Assembly (NCBI GenBank): GCA_023134875.1
Contig: JAGLUH010000431.1
Coordinates: forward strand, 1 to 13,059
Direction: 5' to 3'
Source: Candidatus Zixiibacteriota bacterium
GTDB taxonomy: Bacteria; Zixibacteria; MSB-5A5; CAIYYT01
Length of the DNA: 13,059 nucleotides
The notes under the pieces were generated by a model that saw only the letters and a program-made list of their open reading frames with translations, was not told the origin of the DNA and searched no databases. The position numbers and the translations under genes were made by a program. Positions 6,575-13,059 of the stretch are shown here, piece after piece (within the stretch, counting starts at the first letter, position 1; each line of letters starts with the position of its first letter).

Positions 6575-7921
6575 ATGGCTAAGAAGAGAAAAAAGATAAT
6601 CATTATGGGGGCTGCCGGTCGCGATTTTCATAACTTCAATTGTAGATACCGCAACGACAAGAGTGTCGAGGTGGTCTGTTTCACCGCGACGCAGATTCCG
6701 GATATCGACGGGCGTAAGTACCCGAAGGAACTAACCGGGCCGCTCTACCCTAAGGGAATTCCGATCTACCCGGAAGATGACCTCTACCAGCTTATCCAGG
6801 AGCATGAGATCAACGAGGTGGTGTTTGCCTACTCTGATGTTACTCACGAGTATGTAATGCACAAGGCCTCGGCGGTGCTGACCACCGGTGCCAATTTTAC
6901 CCTGTTGGGTGCGCGCGATACCATGATTCAGTCAAAGAAACCGGTGGTGGCGATCTGTGCGGTTCGTACCGGTTCCGGCAAAAGCCAGACCACCCGTCGG
7001 GTTTGTGAGATTCTCAAGAATATGGGATTCAAGGTGGCGGCCATCAGGCACCCGATGCCCTACGGCGACTTGGTAAAGCAGACCTGCCAGCGGTTTGCTA
7101 CGCTGGGTGATTTGAAAAAGCATAAATGCACCATTGAAGAGATGGAAGAGTATGAGCCACATATTATGCGCGGGCAGGTGGTTTATGCCGGTGTCGACTA
7201 CGGCGTGATCTTGAAAGAGGCGGAAAAGGAAGCAGATATCATCGTCTGGGACGGCGGCAACAACGATCTTCCCTTTTATCTGCCCGATGTCTACATCACT
7301 GTCGTCGATCCACATCGCGCCGGCCATGAGATTTCCTACTTCCCCGGTGAGTCCAATCTGCTGGCCGCCGATATCGTCGTGATGAACAAGATCGAGACCG
7401 CCGACCCCGAGAGTATCGAAGTCGTGCGCACTAATATCATGGACTATAACCCGACTGCCGTAATCATCGAAGGCGCTTCGCCGATCAGTGTCGACAATCC
7501 GGAAGCAATCACCGGCCAGCGCGTGTTGGTGGTGGAGGATGGCCCTACCGTCACTCATGGCGAAATGGCTTACGGCGCCGGTATGGTGGCGGCGGAGAAA
7601 TTCGGCGCGGCGGAAGTCGTCGATCCGCGCCCCTTTCTGAAAGGCACGTTGAAAGATACCTTTGCCATGTATCCGGATATCGGTGCTCTACTGCCGGCGA
7701 TGGGCTACGGCGGTAAACAGATCAAAGACCTGGAAGCGACCATCGCCGCCACCGAGTGTGACAGTGTGATTATCGGCACACCGATCGACTTGCGGCGCAT
7801 AGTCAAGATCACTAAGCCGTCGGCGCGGGTTACCTATGAGCTGCAGGAGATCGGTCATCCGACCCTTGAGGAGATATTGACGGCAGTGCTACCGGAAGTA
7901 CAGAAGAAAAGAAAGAAGTGA
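6575..7921 (+). CDS. Cyclic 2,3-diphosphoglycerate synthetase-like P-loop GTPase/ATPase
   Basis: Cytosolic protein of 448 residues, the usual length of archaeal cyclic 2,3-diphosphoglycerate synthetases, which cyclise 2,3-diphosphoglycerate with ATP. ATG 6575 has GGAG (6561-6564) 10 nt upstream. Domains seen: an N-terminal Rossmann-like part (about 1-125, KKIIIMGAAGRDFHNFN), then a P-loop, TGSGKSQTTRR, with K136 and S137. The NTPase core carries DIIVWDGGNNDLPFY, VVDPHR and a VVMNKIE segment resembling a G4-type guanine motif. A C-terminal domain contains GTLKDTF and SVIIGTPIDL. Many bacterial homologues are named only GTPase, and bacteria are not known for large cDPG pools, so the reaction is uncertain. 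It is the first gene of the block after the strong promoter. Its stop overlaps or nearly touches the carbamate kinase start, implying coupled translation. Confidence 0.8.
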   Translation: MAKKRKKIIIMGAAGRDFHNFNCRYRNDKSVEVVCFTATQIPDIDGRKYPKELTGPLYPKGIPIYPEDDLYQLIQEHEINEVVFAYSDVTHEYVMHKASAVLTTGANFTLLGARDTMIQSKKPVVAICAVRTGSGKSQTTRRVCEILKNMGFKVAAIRHPMPYGDLVKQTCQRFATLGDLKKHKCTIEEMEEYEPHIMRGQVVYAGVDYGVILKEAEKEADIIVWDGGNNDLPFYLPDVYITVVDPHRAGHEISYFPGESNLLAADIVVMNKIETADPESIEVVRTNIMDYNPTAVIIEGASPISVDNPEAITGQRVLVVEDGPTVTHGEMAYGAGMVAAEKFGAAEVVDPRPFLKGTLKDTFAMYPDIGALLPAMGYGGKQIKDLEATIAATECDSVIIGTPIDLRRIVKITKPSARVTYELQEIGHPTLEEILTAVLPEVQKKRKK

Positions 7922-7923
7922 CG

Positions 7924-8865
7924 ATGTCCCCGACTGCGGTTGTCGCCCTGGGCGGCAACGCCATAACTCATCAGGATAGGGAAGATACCATTGCCAATCA
8001 GTTCGCCAATACGCGCAGTTCGCTGGGCGGGTTGATTGAACTGGTGCGGCGGGACTATAATCTGGTTCTTTCGCATGGCAACGGCCCTCAGGTTGGCAAT
8101 GCTATCCTGCGCGTCGAGCTGGGTCGGGACAAAGCGCCGATTCTGCCGCTGGGAATCTGTGTCGCCGATACCGAGGGCGGCATGGGTTACATGATTGCGC
8201 AATCACTTTACAACCGGCTCCACCGCGAGAAGATCAAACGCGATGTTGTAGCCGTAATAACGCAGGTGATAGTCGACCAGGATGACCCGGAACTGACCGA
8301 TCCGAAGAAATATATCGGTCAGTTCTATACCGAATCCGAGGCTGCTTCTTTTCAGAGTGAGCGGGGTTGGGTGATGAAGCAGGATGCTAACCGGGGTTGG
8401 CGTCGCGTAGTCGGTTCGCCCCACCCGAAAAGAATTGTCGAGGCGGACATTATCAGGAAGCTCGTCGCCGACGGCACTATCGTGATCGCTGCCGGCGGTG
8501 GCGGGATACCGGTATATGTCGAAACTGACGGCACGCTGGAGGGAGTCGATGCCGTCATCGACAAGGATCGCGCCTCGGCATTACTGGCGGACCAGATTGG
8601 CGCCGAGTTGCTGGTGATTCTCACCGGTGTTGACAAAGTTGCCCTTGATTATGGCAAACCGACTGAGCGTTCGCTCGATCACCTGACGGCAGCGGCGGCG
8701 GCGCAGTACCTGGCGGATGGTCAGTTTCCGCCGGGAAGCATGGGGCCGAAGATCGAAGCGGCTCTCGGTTTTCTCAGAGCGGGTGGTGAACAGGTCGTGA
8801 TATCATCAATTGACAAGGCTGCCGAGGCGATTTTCGGTAACGCCGGAACAATAATCGAAGCGTAG
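7924..8865 (+). CDS. arcC: Carbamate kinase
   Basis: Cytosolic amino-acid-kinase-fold enzyme. It interconverts carbamoyl phosphate plus ADP with carbamate plus ATP, usually the energy-yielding last step of arginine/citrulline or purine breakdown. Motifs seen: VVALGGNAI at the N-terminus, HGNGPQVGN from H51, VADTEGGMGYMIAQ, AAGGGGIPV, EGVDAVIDKDRASALLA, LTGVDKVAL and GSMGPKIEAAL with the nucleotide-site lysine. Length is 313 residues, normal for the family. ATG 7924 lies 2 nt after the previous stop; a GTG at 7918 in the same frame (adding two residues) would overlap it by 4 nt and is an equal possibility. No ornithine carbamoyltransferase or arginine deiminase is in the window, so the carbamoyl phosphate source is unseen. 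Confidence 0.93.
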   Translation: MSPTAVVALGGNAITHQDREDTIANQFANTRSSLGGLIELVRRDYNLVLSHGNGPQVGNAILRVELGRDKAPILPLGICVADTEGGMGYMIAQSLYNRLHREKIKRDVVAVITQVIVDQDDPELTDPKKYIGQFYTESEAASFQSERGWVMKQDANRGWRRVVGSPHPKRIVEADIIRKLVADGTIVIAAGGGGIPVYVETDGTLEGVDAVIDKDRASALLADQIGAELLVILTGVDKVALDYGKPTERSLDHLTAAAAAQYLADGQFPPGSMGPKIEAALGFLRAGGEQVVISSIDKAAEAIFGNAGTIIEA

Positions 8866-8876
8866 GCGGACGCATT

Positions 8877-10244
8877 GTGAGACTGAAGCAGGAGTTAGTT
8901 GAATCGCTTTCCAGTGTCGGCAGGCTCTACGAAGTCGGCGGTGCGGTACGTGACTCCCTGATCTCCGGTCAGCCGCAGTCCAAGGATATCGACTTCCTGG
9001 TCACCGGTATACCCTATCGCCGGCTTTGTTCCATTCTCAGACGATTTGGCCGTGTCGATATCGTCGGTCGCACTTTCGGTGTGATCAAATTCAGTCAACC
9101 CCCTAATGGTACCCGTCCCGCCGCCATCTTCGATTTTGTGCTTCCCCGCAAGGAGTTTTCTACCGGCGTCGGTCATCGCGATTTCGAGGTGGATTTCGAC
9201 CACAATCTGGGTGTGGCTGATGACCTGGCGCGGCGTGATTTCACGATTAATGCCATCGCTCGCGAAGTTACCACCGGAGAGTATGTCGATCCCCTCAACG
9301 GTCGCGCCGATATCGAGGCGAAACGGATTCGCTTTACTTCACCGGCATCCTTTACCGAGGACCCGCTGCGCATGTTGCGCGCGGTGCAGTTTGCCGCCCG
9401 CTTCGAGTTTACTGTCGAGCCGGAAACACTGGCCGCTATTACCGCTAATGCGTCCATGATTGCCACTGTCTCTCCGGAGCGCATCGCCGAGGAATTGAAT
9501 AAACTCCTCACGCGTGCCGAGAAACCCTCGCTTGGCTTCAAGTTGATGCAACAGACCGAAATGCTGGCGGAGGTGTTGCCGGAACTGGTAGCGACGATTG
9601 GTGTTGAGCAGCCCGGTCCCTACCACGCTTATCCGGTATTTGAGCACACGCTTTACACGATTGATGCAGCGCCGCCGCGACTGCTGCTGCGCATGGCGGC
9701 GTTGTGGCATGATATCGCCAAACCCCAGACTAAGCGTGAGACGGAGGATGGCGCGACTTTCTACGGCCATGAGGCCGTCGGTGCCCGCCTGGCCCGGAGC
9801 GCATTGCAGCGACTCCGCTATTCTGGTCGCTTTATCGATGAGGTAAGCCTGCTGGTGGAAAAGCACATGTTCACTACCGAGGTCACCGACAAGGGACTGC
9901 GACGGCTGATCCGCAAGCTGGGCGAGGATTTGATTTTTGATCTGCTTGACCTGAGGCGCGCCGACGTTGTCGGTCAGGGCATGGGTGGTAGCACCGATGA
10001 TGTCGATGAACTGCAACACCGTATCATCGCGGAGATCGAACGCAAACCGCCTTTTGGCCTGCACGATTTGGCCATCAACGGCAACCAGATCATGGCGGAA
10101 CTCAATCTTGAGGAAGGCAAACTGGTGGGAGAAATCCTTGACCATCTCCTGGAGATGGTTCTGGATGACCCCAACAAGAACGAATATGAAATTCTGCTGA
10201 ATGAAGTTAAAGCATATCTGCATAGAGAAGCTAATGGAAGGTGA
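8877..10244 (+). CDS. cca: CCA-adding enzyme / poly(A) polymerase-family nucleotidyltransferase with HD domain
   Basis: Class II nucleotidyltransferase of 455 residues that matures or repairs tRNA 3' ends by adding CCA; poly(A) polymerase and A-adding enzymes share the fold. The start is GTG 8877, preceded by AGGCGGA (8864-8870) at 6-nt spacing; no ATG fits the signature. Seen: GGAVRD at 21-26, the metal-binding pair D37 and D39 in KDIDFLV, RRDFTINAIA, DPLNGRADIEAKRIRF, the nucleotide-selection stretch EDPLRMLRAVQFAARF, and a C-terminal HD phosphohydrolase domain with H278-D279 in LWHDIAKP followed by FYGHEAVGA. The gap to carbamate kinase is 11 nt and to sucC 13 nt, so it is co-transcribed with metabolic genes. 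The DxD-to-HD architecture is clear; CCA versus A-adding specificity cannot be decided by eye. Confidence 0.93.
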   Translation: MRLKQELVESLSSVGRLYEVGGAVRDSLISGQPQSKDIDFLVTGIPYRRLCSILRRFGRVDIVGRTFGVIKFSQPPNGTRPAAIFDFVLPRKEFSTGVGHRDFEVDFDHNLGVADDLARRDFTINAIAREVTTGEYVDPLNGRADIEAKRIRFTSPASFTEDPLRMLRAVQFAARFEFTVEPETLAAITANASMIATVSPERIAEELNKLLTRAEKPSLGFKLMQQTEMLAEVLPELVATIGVEQPGPYHAYPVFEHTLYTIDAAPPRLLLRMAALWHDIAKPQTKRETEDGATFYGHEAVGARLARSALQRLRYSGRFIDEVSLLVEKHMFTTEVTDKGLRRLIRKLGEDLIFDLLDLRRADVVGQGMGGSTDDVDELQHRIIAEIERKPPFGLHDLAINGNQIMAELNLEEGKLVGEILDHLLEMVLDDPNKNEYEILLNEVKAYLHREANGR

Positions 10245-10257
10245 AGGAGCTGCGTAG

Positions 10258-11394
10258 ATGAAGATTCATGAGTATCAGGCCAGAGAGCTCTTCGCATCCT
10301 TCGGGATCAACGTGCCGAGGGGTAAAGTTGCCTACACGCCCGAAGAAGTGCGCGATATCGCCGCCGAGTATGGCGCGCCGGTGATGGTGAAAAGCCAGGT
10401 GCATGTCGGCGGTCGCGGTAAAGCGGGTGGCATCAAGCATTGTCCGGACACCAAGAGCGCTTATGATAACGCGCAGAATATCCTGGGAATGGATATCAAG
10501 GGCTTGACGGTCAAGAAGGTGCTCGTCACTGAGGCAGTGGATATCGCCCACAAATCGTATGTCGGGATCATCATCGATCGCGCCGCCAAGAAGCCGGTGA
10601 TTATGGTCTCCGCCGAGGGCGGTATCGATATCGAAGAGGTCGCCGCCAAGACTCCGGAGAAGATTCACAAGTGGCATGTTGATCCGCTGGTCGGTTTGCG
10701 GATGTTTGAAGCGCGTAACCTGGCGACGAAGATATATGCTAATCCCAAGACCGCTGCCGCCGCCGCCAAGATCATCATGCAGCTCTATGATTGCTTTATC
10801 AATTCCGACACCTCCCTGGTTGAGATCAACCCGCTGGTAACGACACCCGCCGGCGAGGTGATTGCAATCGATGCCAAGATCAACATCGACGATAACGGTC
10901 TCTACCGTCACCGCGACTTGGAGGAACTCCGCGAAGTGGAAGCCAGCGAACAATCGGAGAACGAGGCGCGCCAGATGGGTCTTTCCTTCGTCGGTCTGGA
11001 GGGTAACATCGGTTGTGTCGTCAACGGCGCCGGTCTGGCGATGGCGACGATGGATTTGGTCAAGCATCATGGCGGCCAGCCGGCGAACTTCCTTGATATC
11101 GGCGGCTCCTCTAATCCGGAAAAAGTCGTCACGGCGATGCGTATTATTCTGCGTGACCCGGGAGTCAAGGCGATTCTGTTCAATATCTTCGGCGGCATCA
11201 CCCGCTGTGACGATGTCGCTACCGGTATCGTGCGGGCGGTCGAGGAGTTCAAACCGTCAGTGCCAATCGTTGTTCGTCTCACCGGCACCAACGAGGAAGA
11301 AGCCAAGAAGATACTGGCTAATTCACAGCTTCAGAGCGCCGACACGATGGTCGGCGTGGTCACCAGGGCAATTGAACTCGCCGGCTTAAATTGA
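10258..11394 (+). CDS. sucC: Succinate-CoA ligase (succinyl-CoA synthetase), beta subunit
   Basis: Beta subunit of the TCA-cycle enzyme that couples succinyl-CoA cleavage to ADP or GDP phosphorylation in the cytosol. Length is 378 residues, about the family norm. ATG 10258 has GGAG (10246-10249) at 8-nt spacing. Seen: the opening [20 protein letters not shown]-grasp elements ([20 protein letters not shown]), a metal-site region with E189 and N191 in LVEINPLV, the GGSSNPEKV loop that contacts the alpha subunit phosphohistidine, and [13 protein letters not shown]. It is directly followed by sucD with a 13-nt gap. Nucleotide preference (ADP or GDP) cannot be read with certainty. Confidence 0.97.
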   Translation: MKIHEYQARELFASFGINVPRGKVAYTPEEVRDIAAEYGAPVMVKSQVHVGGRGKAGGIKHCPDTKSAYDNAQNILGMDIKGLTVKKVLVTEAVDIAHKSYVGIIIDRAAKKPVIMVSAEGGIDIEEVAAKTPEKIHKWHVDPLVGLRMFEARNLATKIYANPKTAAAAAKIIMQLYDCFINSDTSLVEINPLVTTPAGEVIAIDAKINIDDNGLYRHRDLEELREVEASEQSENEARQMGLSFVGLEGNIGCVVNGAGLAMATMDLVKHHGGQPANFLDIGGSSNPEKVVTAMRIILRDPGVKAILFNIFGGITRCDDVATGIVRAVEEFKPSVPIVVRLTGTNEEEAKKILANSQLQSADTMVGVVTRAIELAGLN

Positions 11395-11407
11395 GAGGAT
11401 CAGGGAA

Positions 11408-12565
11408 ATGGGTATTTTAGTAGATAAAAAGACCAGGGTGGTCGTCCAGGGCATAACCGGCCGGGACGGCTCCTTCCATACCAGGCAGATGAAGGAATAT
11501 GGCACCAACATCGTCGCCGGTGTCACGCCGGGCAAGGGCGGCAGCGGCTTTGAGGGTATTCCCATCTTCGATTCAGTGGCGGAAGCGGTCAAGAAAACCA
11601 GGGCTAACACCTCGATTCTCTTTGTGCCGGTGGCATTTGCGGTGGACGCCATCTATGAGGCTGCCGATGCCGGCATTGAGTTGATCGTCTGCATCACCGA
11701 GGGTGTCCCCACCAACGATATGCTTCAGGTTTATGATTATCTGAAGAGACGGGGTGTAAGGCTGATCGGCCCCAACTCTCCCGGTATTATTCATCCGGGA
11801 GTAACCAAGGTTGGCATTATGCCGGGTCAGATTCACAAGAAGGGCGATATCGGTGTGGTTTCCCGCTCCGGCACGCTGACCTATGAAGTCGTTTACAACC
11901 TCACCATAAGGGATTTGGGTCAATCCACCTGTATCGGCATCGGTGGCGATCCGATTATTGGCACTAATTTCATCGACTGCCTGGAGCGTTTCGAGGCTGA
12001 TCCAAAGACGAAGGGAATCGTCATGATCGGCGAGATCGGCGGCACTGATGAAGAGGAAGCGGCTCTCTATATCAAGAAGTATGTGACCAAGCCGGTAGTG
12101 GCCTTCATCGCCGGTCGTACCGCTCCTCCCGGCAAGAGAATGGGACATGCCGGCGCGATTATCTCCGGCGGTACCGGTACGGCTGCGGAGAAGGTCAAAG
12201 CGCTTAACACCGTTGGTATTCCGGTAGCTGTATCGCCGGCGGAAATCGCCGATCTTATGTATAAGAAACTTAAAGCGGTGAAGACGCAGAAGAAAAAAAC
12301 CGCCGCTAAACCAGCCCGGAAGAAGAGTGTGACCAGGAAATCGACAAAGAAAAAAAGCATAGCCAAGAAAGCTGTTGCTAAGAAGTCGACTGCAAAGAAG
12401 AGTGCAGCTCGGAAAATCGCGGCCAAGAAAACGACGACCGGGAAAAGGGCTGTCAAGAAGAAAACAACGAAGAAAACGGTCGCAGGCAAGAGCGCGACCA
12501 GGAAGAGTACAGCCAGTAAATCAACCACGAGGACAAGTAAGACCGGAACGAAAGCCAGAAAATAG
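11408..12565 (+). CDS. sucD: Succinate-CoA ligase, alpha subunit, with a histone-H1-like lysine-rich C-terminal tail
   Basis: Alpha subunit that binds CoA and carries the phosphohistidine intermediate. AGGA (11396-11399) lies 8 nt before ATG 11408. The core, residues 1-289, is of normal family length: a CoA-binding Rossmann part ([21 protein letters not shown]), [20 protein letters not shown], and the active-site H247 in [11 protein letters not shown]. The core ends at MYKKLK. A continuous in-frame extension, residues 290-385, has no counterpart in normal SucD. Its 96 residues hold 32 Lys, 7 Arg, 17 Ala, 18 Thr, 10 Ser and no Asp or Glu. It is arranged as five-residue repeats such as [10 protein letters not shown] and KKSTA. 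No Met or ribosome site lies in the tail, so it is not a separate gene. The tail resembles bacterial histone-H1-like proteins and may bind nucleic acid or polyphosphate (inference). Confidence 0.96.
   Translation: MGILVDKKTRVVVQGITGRDGSFHTRQMKEYGTNIVAGVTPGKGGSGFEGIPIFDSVAEAVKKTRANTSILFVPVAFAVDAIYEAADAGIELIVCITEGVPTNDMLQVYDYLKRRGVRLIGPNSPGIIHPGVTKVGIMPGQIHKKGDIGVVSRSGTLTYEVVYNLTIRDLGQSTCIGIGGDPIIGTNFIDCLERFEADPKTKGIVMIGEIGGTDEEEAALYIKKYVTKPVVAFIAGRTAPPGKRMGHAGAIISGGTGTAAEKVKALNTVGIPVAVSPAEIADLMYKKLKAVKTQKKKTAAKPARKKSVTRKSTKKKSIAKKAVAKKSTAKKSAARKIAAKKTTTGKRAVKKKTTKKTVAGKSATRKSTASKSTTRTSKTGTKARK
12290..12529 (+). repeat. 16 tandem 15-bp (pentapeptide) repeats encoding the SucD lysine tail
   Basis: Residues 295-374 of SucD fall into 16 consecutive pentads with Lys at position 2 in every one and usually Lys or Arg at position 1: [50 protein letters not shown], and so on to SKSTT. 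The DNA copies are degenerate rather than identical, so the period is kept at protein level. Copy-number change by slippage would stay in frame. Confidence 0.85.
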
Positions 12566-12609
12566 TGATGGCCGTTGCTAATAGATAGACGTCAAGGAGT
12601 ACAACTGCT

Positions 12610-12861
12610 ATGACCGAGCAGACGAGCGAATCGGAGAAACACCCGCCGGAGGCTGGGACTACCGGGGGTGGTCGGGAGCCGCTGACCATATTTATGCACT
12701 GGTGCAAAGGCTGTGGCATCTGTATCGACTTGTGCCCGCACCAGGTTTTCACGGCAGACCGAGACGGCAAACCACTTATCACCAGTCCGGAAAAGTGCAC
12801 CCAGTGCGCCATTTGCTGGCTGCATTGCCCTGACCTAGCTATCATTTCCAACGAGAAGTAG
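12610..12861 (+). CDS. korD: 2x[4Fe-4S] ferredoxin, probable delta subunit of 2-oxoacid:ferredoxin oxidoreductase
   Basis: Small iron-sulfur electron carrier of 83 residues. Two CxxCxxCxxxCP motifs are seen, C32-C35-C38-C42 and C63-C66-C69-C73, each ligating one [4Fe-4S] cluster. AAGGAG (12594-12599) precedes ATG 12610 by 10 nt. The first 25 residues are a Glu/Gly/Pro-rich, probably disordered extension before the fold begins at LTIFMHWCKGCG. It lies 14 nt before an oxidoreductase alpha subunit, the usual order of KGOR/POR-type operons, so a delta-subunit role passing electrons from the thiamine-diphosphate enzyme is likely. The choice of 2-oxoglutarate over another 2-oxoacid rests mainly on adjacent sucCD. 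Confidence 0.88.
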   Translation: MTEQTSESEKHPPEAGTTGGGREPLTIFMHWCKGCGICIDLCPHQVFTADRDGKPLITSPEKCTQCAICWLHCPDLAIISNEK

Positions 12862-12875
12862 GAGTCGAAGAAGAT

Positions 12876-13059
12876 ATGGGCACAGAAATTAGATTGTTGC
12901 AGGGCAATGAAGCGGTGATTGAAGGCGCTCTTCTGGGTGGTTTGAAGTTCTTCGCCGGCTATCCGATTACGCCTTCTACCGAAATCGCCGAGGGTCTGGC
13001 CCGCGCCCTGCCTAAAATAGGGGGTAAGTTCATTCAGATGGAGGATGAAATCGCCTCGA
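12876..13059 (+). CDS. korA: 2-oxoacid (probably 2-oxoglutarate):ferredoxin oxidoreductase, alpha subunit (3'-truncated)
   Basis: The first 61 codons run off the window end with no stop. ATG 12876 follows GGAG (12861-12864, overlapping the ferredoxin stop) and a GAAGAAG stretch. The sequence LLQGNEAVIEGALLGG, then FFAGYPITPSTEIAEGL and QMEDEIAS, is the N-terminal pyrimidine-binding-type region of KorA/PorA-family alpha subunits. The complete enzyme would convert 2-oxoglutarate plus CoA plus oxidised ferredoxin to succinyl-CoA, CO2 and reduced ferredoxin, or the reverse. Placement after sucCD and the ferredoxin gene supports 2-oxoglutarate; the thiamine-diphosphate beta subunit should follow downstream. 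Confidence 0.88.
   Translation, partial: MGTEIRLLQGNEAVIEGALLGGLKFFAGYPITPSTEIAEGLARALPKIGGKFIQMEDEIAS

Noticed and set aside
9339..10223. Long minus-strand ORF opposite cca, and another opposite sucC (10231-11070).
   Set aside because: Both lie entirely or mostly over well-recognised plus-strand genes with full motif sets and show no domain of their own; shadow ORFs from codon bias.
12067..12528. Minus-strand ORF of hydrophobic, Phe/Leu/Val-rich protein opposite the SucD tail, looking like a membrane protein.
   Set aside because: It is the complement of Lys codons (AAG/AAA read as CTT/TTT) in a real plus-strand gene; composition alone produces the membrane-like sequence.

Overview
The window comes from a bacterium with about mid-50s % G+C. 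Every gene I can support lies on the + strand. I have no phylogenetic test. The mix of features suggests an uncultured or candidate-phylum bacterium of the Fibrobacterota-Chlorobiota-Bacteroidota (FCB) side, with a Zixibacteria-like lineage as my best guess. Those features are a huge gingipain-like C25 protease ending in putative Ig domains and a type I dockerin with a YIF-x-GGPPP signature, a cyclic-2,3-diphosphoglycerate-synthetase-like GTPase, and a ferredoxin-dependent 2-oxoacid oxidoreductase next to succinyl-CoA synthetase. Treat the lineage as inference.

Layout. (1) 1-3644: the 3' part of a secreted-type C25 peptidase with a MAM-like region, six putative Ig repeats and a dockerin, closed by a strong intrinsic terminator (3666-3705). 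(2) 3738-6121: a probable promoter, then a tightly packed three-gene unit. It holds L-threonine aldolase (ltaE), a small protein joining a RelA/SpoT-type zinc-finger (RIS) domain to a winged helix, and an RNase Z-like metallo-beta-lactamase hydrolase. The first two overlap by 1 nt and the next two are 1 nt apart. (3) 6122-6574: a 453-nt gap without a convincing gene. It holds a near-consensus sigma70 promoter (TTGACA-16-TATATT), phased direct repeats just upstream, and a leader of about 270 nt with alternative hairpins. (4) 6575-13059: a long co-directional block comprising the cyclic-DPG-synthetase-like GTPase, carbamate kinase, a CCA-adding/poly(A) polymerase-family nucleotidyltransferase, sucC, sucD, a 2x[4Fe-4S] ferredoxin and the start of a 2-oxoacid:ferredoxin oxidoreductase alpha subunit that runs off the window.

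How the genes work together. The last block reads as central energy metabolism. A 2-oxoglutarate:ferredoxin oxidoreductase would interconvert 2-oxoglutarate and succinyl-CoA, and SucCD couples succinyl-CoA to succinate and a nucleoside triphosphate. Carbamate kinase is a second enzyme of substrate-level phosphorylation. The role of the cyclic-DPG-synthetase-like protein in a bacterium is unclear.

The two most unusual points are proteins with added domains. SucD carries a 96-residue C-terminal tail with 39 Lys/Arg and no acidic residue, built on a five-residue period like bacterial histone-H1-like proteins. The RIS-winged-helix protein keeps the stringent-factor metal-binding Cys/His pattern without any (p)ppGpp synthetase or hydrolase domain.
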